A stretch of 64,000 nucleotides of DNA from Gnetum montanum (Eukaryota; Streptophyta; Gnetopsida; Gnetales; Gnetaceae). This document shows positions 59,813 to 64,000 of this stretch, piece after piece. The translations under genes were made by a program, and so were the position numbers. The stretch is from the NCBI GenBank assembly GCA_015680685.1, contig MNCI01000798.1:151013-215012 (forward strand). The letters run 5' to 3'. Under the pieces are notes generated by a model that was given only the letters and a program-made list of their open reading frames with translations, was not told where the DNA came from and searched no databases. How positions within the stretch are numbered: position 1 is the first letter of the stretch; the number at the start of each line of letters is the position of its first letter.

Positions 59813-60544
59813 TATACTGACCTAAATTTTTGGTGTAAGGTTGGAAGGGAAATAGACACTGAGAGATTGTTGGGTAGACACAGCTGACCCTGCCTTCGCC
59901 TGAGGGGAAGCTGGAAAAGTAAACGAAGGCAAAGTGCCTTGGATGGTTTCAACGCAAATCAACCAAGGACATCCCTGAGCATAAGCTATGGATAGTGCTG
60001 GGATTATCATAAACGATGTCTTAAAACATGTAAATGTGTGTAAAATGTAAACATGAGCCATAAGACATAAGACGTAAATGTAAACGTAAGGCGTAGACAA
60101 AATGTAAACTATAAACTGAACATAAATTGAATGTAAGTAGAAATGTAAATAGAACGTAAAATAGAAAATGGAAATAATTTTTGGTTGGCAAAACAAAAAT
60201 GATATATTGCTTAGAAAAGATGTGCACCGGTCAAAGCGTTGCTGCATGTAGATGGCAGGTTGAACGCCTAGCCCCGGGGTGATGTAACATGATGATGCGA
60301 TGATGTGATGTGATGAACATGAGAAATGCTTGGATGTCAATAGTCAGGTGTGCCGAGTGCCCAAGGATTGTAAATTCTATCCTCTCTCAAAATTTCCAAT
60401 CTCTCCAATTTTTTTACCTCCTTGGTTTATGTGAATTGATAGTGTATTTATAGGGTTGGGCCAGGCTTGGGCACGAAATCCAAAAATGGAATCAACAGCT
60501 AGGAGATGAGAGGAAAGCAAATATAGTGACATGTGTCCAATGGA

Positions 60545-60765
60545 CAGTTGTGCTCGGGTTGGATGCATGTTGGCGAGAGTTGGATGTGTGTTGGATAGTT
60601 GTGCACGAGTTGGATTTGTGTCGAATAGTTGTGCACTAGTTGGATGCGTGTTGGTGAGAGTTGGATGTGTGTTGGATAGTTGTGCATGAGTTGGATTTGT
60701 GTCAGATAGTTGTGCACGAGTTGGATTTGTGTTAGATAGTTGTGCACGAGTTGGATGTGTGTTGG
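60545..60765 (-). repeat. 30 bp tandem array in B U3
   Basis: About seven units built on GTTGGATTTGTGTTGGATAG and TTGTGCACGA, period 30 bp, with some variant units. The array ends about 90 bp upstream of the TATA box. The 3' LTR has only about three units next to the N at 53205. Confidence 0.85.
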
Positions 60766-60940
60766 CAAGCTACATTATTGACTAGGTACATTGCATTTTA
60801 CAATTTATGGGTTATTCAAGCCCATGAAAGTACATTTAATTTAGACATGAGGGCTTGAATATCCCACAAATGAAGATTTACAATGAAATGTACAAGGAAA
60901 ATTTTACCTCTCTTGCTTGAAACTTGTTCATCCCTGAGTT

Positions 60941-61243
60941 TTCCAGAATTTTCTAGAAGTTGAGAATTTTTTGGAATTTTCTAGTGCTAAGAATTTTCTG
61001 AAATTTTCTGCGATTTTCTGGAATCTTTTGGGAGTTGCTGAGGCTAAGAATTTTCTGGAATTTCCTAGCCATTTTCTGGAATTTTTTGGAAGTTGCTGAT
61101 GCTGAGAATTTTCTGGAATTTTCTAAAATTTTCTGATGCTGAGAATTTTCTAGAATTTTTTACCATTTTTTTGGAATTTTCTGATGCTGAGAATTTTCTA
61201 CCATTTTTTGGAATTTTCTGGAATTTTCTAAAATTTTCTGGAA
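60941..61243 (-). promoter_or_regulatory. Heat-shock-element-like arrays in B U3
   Basis: Alternating TTC and GAA at strict 5 bp spacing: four units at 60941-60958, two to three units at several places between, six positions with one mismatch at 61106-61133, and seven with one mismatch at 61211-61243. HSF trimers bind nGAAn/nTTCn in alternating orientation at this spacing. The array lies about 490-790 bp upstream of the TATA box. It is built from a GAATTTTCTG ten-base unit. Confidence 0.6.
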
Positions 61244-61671
61244 GTTGGTCACGCTGAACTCATGCTGCCAATGTGACCTAGGCGTCAGTGACAAAAATGA
61301 GTGTTTTTGGAGCTGAAATCTGAAGTTTTGGATGCTGAAACTTGGAGAAATCATTAATGGACCTTGATGGTGACTTGTCCCTTCAAAATTAGACCATTTT
61401 GACGCTGTTTTGAGGCTTTTTTTAGCCTATTTTGAGGCTTTTTTGAGCCTATTTTGAGGCTCTAAAAGTTGGTCACGCTGGACTCATGTTGTAGCCCGAC
61501 ACTTTCAAATTTGGACTATTTTGACTTGATTTTGAAGTTGTTGGAGTTGCTCATGTTGAGGGTAAGCTGGGGGTGAGCTCCCTGCCTTAGTCAAAATTTT
61601 CCTTCTGAATGATTGAAAGGGTTTGAGTCATTTTCAATTTAAAGTGCTAGGCTGAAATTACTGGTGTTTGA

Positions 61672-61676
61672 GGTAA
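61672..61676. repeat. Target-site duplication of element B, right
   Basis: GGTAA, identical to 52562-52566. Confidence 0.85.
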
Positions 61677-63060
61677 TGGCTCCACTTCTTCAGTAAGAAG
61701 ACTAAGGCAAGGAAATGCTTTTCCACATTCTTGTATTTTGCTTCATGGGCTACTAATGCATGGCTCAAGTTGTAAATTAGGACCTTTGTGTCATCATCTT
61801 GCTTTTGGCAAAGTAAAGAGGCAATGGATGTGTCAGAAGTGGCAAGGTAGATGTAAAAAGGTTTATCTGCTTATGGAGGGTGAACCATAGGTAGTTGTGC
61901 CAACTCTTGCTTAAGGTTGTCAAATGCTTATTGGCATTGAGAAGTCCACTCAAAGTGGGCTTCTTTCTTGAGCAGATGTTGCATCAGCTATAAGTTGTTA
62001 GTTAACTGAGCAATAAACCTATGTATGAATTGTAGCCGACCTTGCAACCCTCATAGCTCCTTAAGATTGACCAGGGGTGCTAAGTTGGTTATGACCTTAA
62101 CCTTGTTGAAGTCTACACATGTATCTACTTAGGATACTACAAAGCTAAGCATCCAGCCTATTCTGATGTCAAAAACACACTTCTTGAGGTTTAATCTAAG
62201 CTCATGTTTTAGGCAACATTTAAGCACTATGTCTAGATCATTTGCATGGTTGTGGGCCACTTTGGACTTAATGACAATGCCATTGATGCAGTCATTGAGA
62301 AAACTTAGCATGTAATTGCTAAAGATATATGTCATCATGCATTGATACATTATTCCTGCATTCTTAAGTCAAAAAGACATCATGGTATAGCAAAACATAC
62401 CCCAGGGGGTCATGAAGGTTGTACTGAGTTGGTGCTCAAAGTTGATCCTAACCTAGTTGTAGCCTAGGAACCAATCCATAAAGGATAACAAGGTGTGTCT
62501 AGCTATGGTATTAACTAATTAATTGATACTAGGCAACAAGAAGTCATCTTTTACGGTTGCCTTATTTAGGTCTTAGAACTCTATGCAAATACATATACTT
62601 CCATTTTTCTTAGGCACAACTATGATGTTGGAGACCTAGTTTGCATAGTCAATATCCTGGATGAAACTAGCTTTATAAAGCTTGGTGATTTCATCATGGA
62701 CCACGAACACCACTTTAGGTCTAACCTTGTATGATTCTTGTTTAATAGGTTTAATGCAAAGATCAAGGATGATGTTATGCTGGACTAGCCAAGGATCTAG
62801 GCCCAACATGTCCTCAAATGATCATGCAAATGCCTTGATGTTATCATTAAGCATCCTAGCAATGTCTTGGGCATACTAGGGCTCTAACAAGAAGCTTAGT
62901 TTTAATGTTTTCACCTCAATATTAGGCATAGCCAAAGGGATCTCAACAAGGAAATCCTCTATGACGTCCCCTACCTCTGGGTTAAGAGCCTTAACTAGAT
63001 GGTTAGGCCAATCTAGTGGTACCTCTATGGATCCTAGGTACCCATTTTAGGCTGTAGGCT
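61677..63060 (-). pseudogene. Element C reverse transcriptase and RNase H start, broken by B
   Basis: From the N-terminus: SFEDMLGLDPWLVQHN (about 62810), IKPIKQESYKVRPKVVF, NIIVVPKKNGSICICI (about 62610), KDDFLLPSIN, LLSFMDWFLGYN (62490), TPWGMFCYTMMSF, then the active site CINGIVIKSK with ING at 62279-62287 where VDD is expected, and NLKKCVFDIRIGWMLSFVVS. RNase H begins VLIYNLSHALVAHEAKYKNV (about 61780) and stops at KKWSHYL where element B starts. Both active-site aspartates are lost. Confidence 0.85.
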
Positions 63061-63590
63061 CAAGGTCTAGGCTATGGGATTTTATCACATAGGGTTTTGC
63101 TGTGTGGGTAGATTTGGGAGGGTTTGTTGTTTGCATTTCATAGTGTGGCCATAGGATAAATCAATACTACTGCATATTGTAGCACAACCATAGGGGTTAT
63201 GCACAGGGTTTTGGGATTATAGGGTTTGAGGTCCTTGCACCATTGTAGCTATTGTTGCATTTTTTTCCCTTTCTCTTTAGTGTAACCACAAGGAAGGGTT
63301 TCATCATGAGGACTTTGGAGCATGTATGCATAGGATTTGTAGGCAAGGCCTTGGGGTGCAAGGGTAAGCACTGGGGATTTTGGTGACATGGTCGTAGGGG
63401 GTACGAGGGTTCTGGCAACAGACAGGGAATGACCTACCATGGGGCCAAGGGACAAGGCAACGGTCTATCCTTATATTTTTTTAAGTTTGTCTATTTTTGT
63501 TTTTCTTTCAAGGGTTTACGGTGGTAATGGTGGCCTTAGTAGGCAAGAAAAGTGCAACAACATGGTGCATTATAGGGTGGCAAAGCGATG
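63061..63590. other. Unassigned sequence upstream of C RT
   Basis: A protease or gag would be expected here in reverse sense, but neither was recognised. The short reverse ORFs at 63197-63455 are Pro-rich without homology. Confidence 0.4.
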
Positions 63591-63765
63591 ATGCATGGAG
63601 ACTACACTCTCCACTACCATGGCTAAGAATACACTCTCCATGCCTTGGAAGTGTAGTTGCCATTGAGTGTTTGACAAAATACTTGCTTTGCTAAGTGTTT
63701 GTCAAAATTTCTACTCCAAAAGTCCATTTTTTAACTACACTCTCCATAGAGCGTAGTTGGAAGTT
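63590..63765 (-). repeat. Element C LTR-like U3 fragment
   Basis: GAGACTACACTCTCCACTAC (63598 onward) and AACTACACTCTCCATAGAGC followed by GTAGTT (63731-63756) repeat the inverted-repeat units of the C LTR U3 (48250-48960). This may be part of C's 5' LTR running out of the window with a large deletion of gag-protease, or a separate LTR. Confidence 0.45.
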
Positions 63766-64000
63766 AGAAAAATTTCACCAAAATTTTATGAACTATGCAT
63801 GATGCTAAAATTGCAAAATGTAGCACTAAGCTTATGAAAATGTGCTATACGCTAGTGAGTACCAGGTGCATCAAATGGATTAGTTAACATCTTATACCCA
63901 CAAGAACCTAGAGTGTATTGCCAAAATTAAAACGTTTTGCTAGTTTGTGTCCTATTATGTTAATTTTGCTAAATCATCTTAATAATTTCATACTAAAATT
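63766..64000. other. AT-rich end of window
   Basis: No gene, LTR terminus or repeat could be identified. Confidence 0.5.

Larger units (their letters stand above)
52567..61671 (-). mobile_element. Element B: Tat-like LTR element with gag and protease only
   Basis: Reverse strand, 9.1 kb: 5' LTR (59813-61671), primer site, gag (about 59240-56990), protease (56810-56472), noncoding 3' region with hairpin-bearing tandem repeats, polypurine tract, 3' LTR (52567-54166), and GGTAA duplications. No RT, RNase H or integrase was found between protease and the 3' LTR, so it depends on another element or is a deletion copy. It lies inside C's RNase H and is the innermost layer. The LTRs differ at roughly one base in ten over their first 350 bp by eye. 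Confidence 0.85.
59813..61671 (-). repeat. Element B 5' LTR
   Basis: 1859 bp, homologous to 52567-54166. Its ends have decayed (TA at 59813, GA at 61671, where the 3' LTR has TG and CA). In element sense: U3 with the phased TTC/GAA array (61243-60941), a 30 bp tandem array (about 60765-60545), TATA box TATAAATAC (60452-60444), then R-U5 rich in GTAAAC/GTAAAT repeats (forward 60000-60165). Confidence 0.9.

Overview
The window is nuclear DNA of a plant with a large, repeat-rich genome. The evidence is a plant-type U2 snRNA gene with a plant upstream sequence element, a plant L1-type LINE, and several lineages of plant Ty3/gypsy LTR retrotransposons (Athila/Tat-like and chromovirus-like). The AT-rich composition, the old and heavily mutated elements and the stacked insertions would suit a gymnosperm, but that is inference; nothing seen fixes the species. 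No intact protein-coding host gene was found.

Layout. 1-3820: reverse-strand L1-type LINE, cut by the window edge, with its probable 5' leader up to about 4560. 5148-5438: U2 snRNA gene with promoter and 3' box, the only feature that looks functional, followed by AT-rich DNA with local duplications up to 9024. 9025-19260: chromovirus-like element D (reverse), split by the forward element A1 (about 10935-17194). 19610-29515: element A (reverse), the best-preserved element, with two ~825 bp LTRs, AAAAC target-site duplications, an Asp-tRNA-like primer site, gag-protease, RT, RNase H and integrase. 29521-36200: mostly unassigned AT-rich sequence with local duplications. 36230-41095: forward element A2, with a fossil 936-codon ORF, polypurine tract and 3' LTR. 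41645 to the window end: a three-level nest. Element A3 (reverse, A family) is broken in its RT by element C (reverse, Tat-like), and C is broken in its RNase H by element B (52567-61671, reverse, GGTAA duplications).

How the parts relate. A, A1, A2 and A3 belong to one family: LTRs run from TGATGA to TCATCA, the polypurine tract resembles TCATGGGGG, and that motif recurs inside the 3' part of the element. A carries gag-pol; A1 and A2 carry no recognisable pol but keep traces of an extra coiled-coil ORF. B carries gag and protease only; C carries the RT, RNase H, archaeal-type RNase H and integrase that B lacks. All elements carry stop codons or lost catalytic residues.

Most notable observations: phased heat-shock-element-like arrays in B's LTRs; repeated polypurine-tract-like motifs and an LTR-like internal promoter in the A family; the same two integrase Asp-to-Asn changes in two A-family copies; and hairpin-forming tandem arrays in the Tat-like elements. 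Domain names and homologies were read by eye from translations, with no database search.
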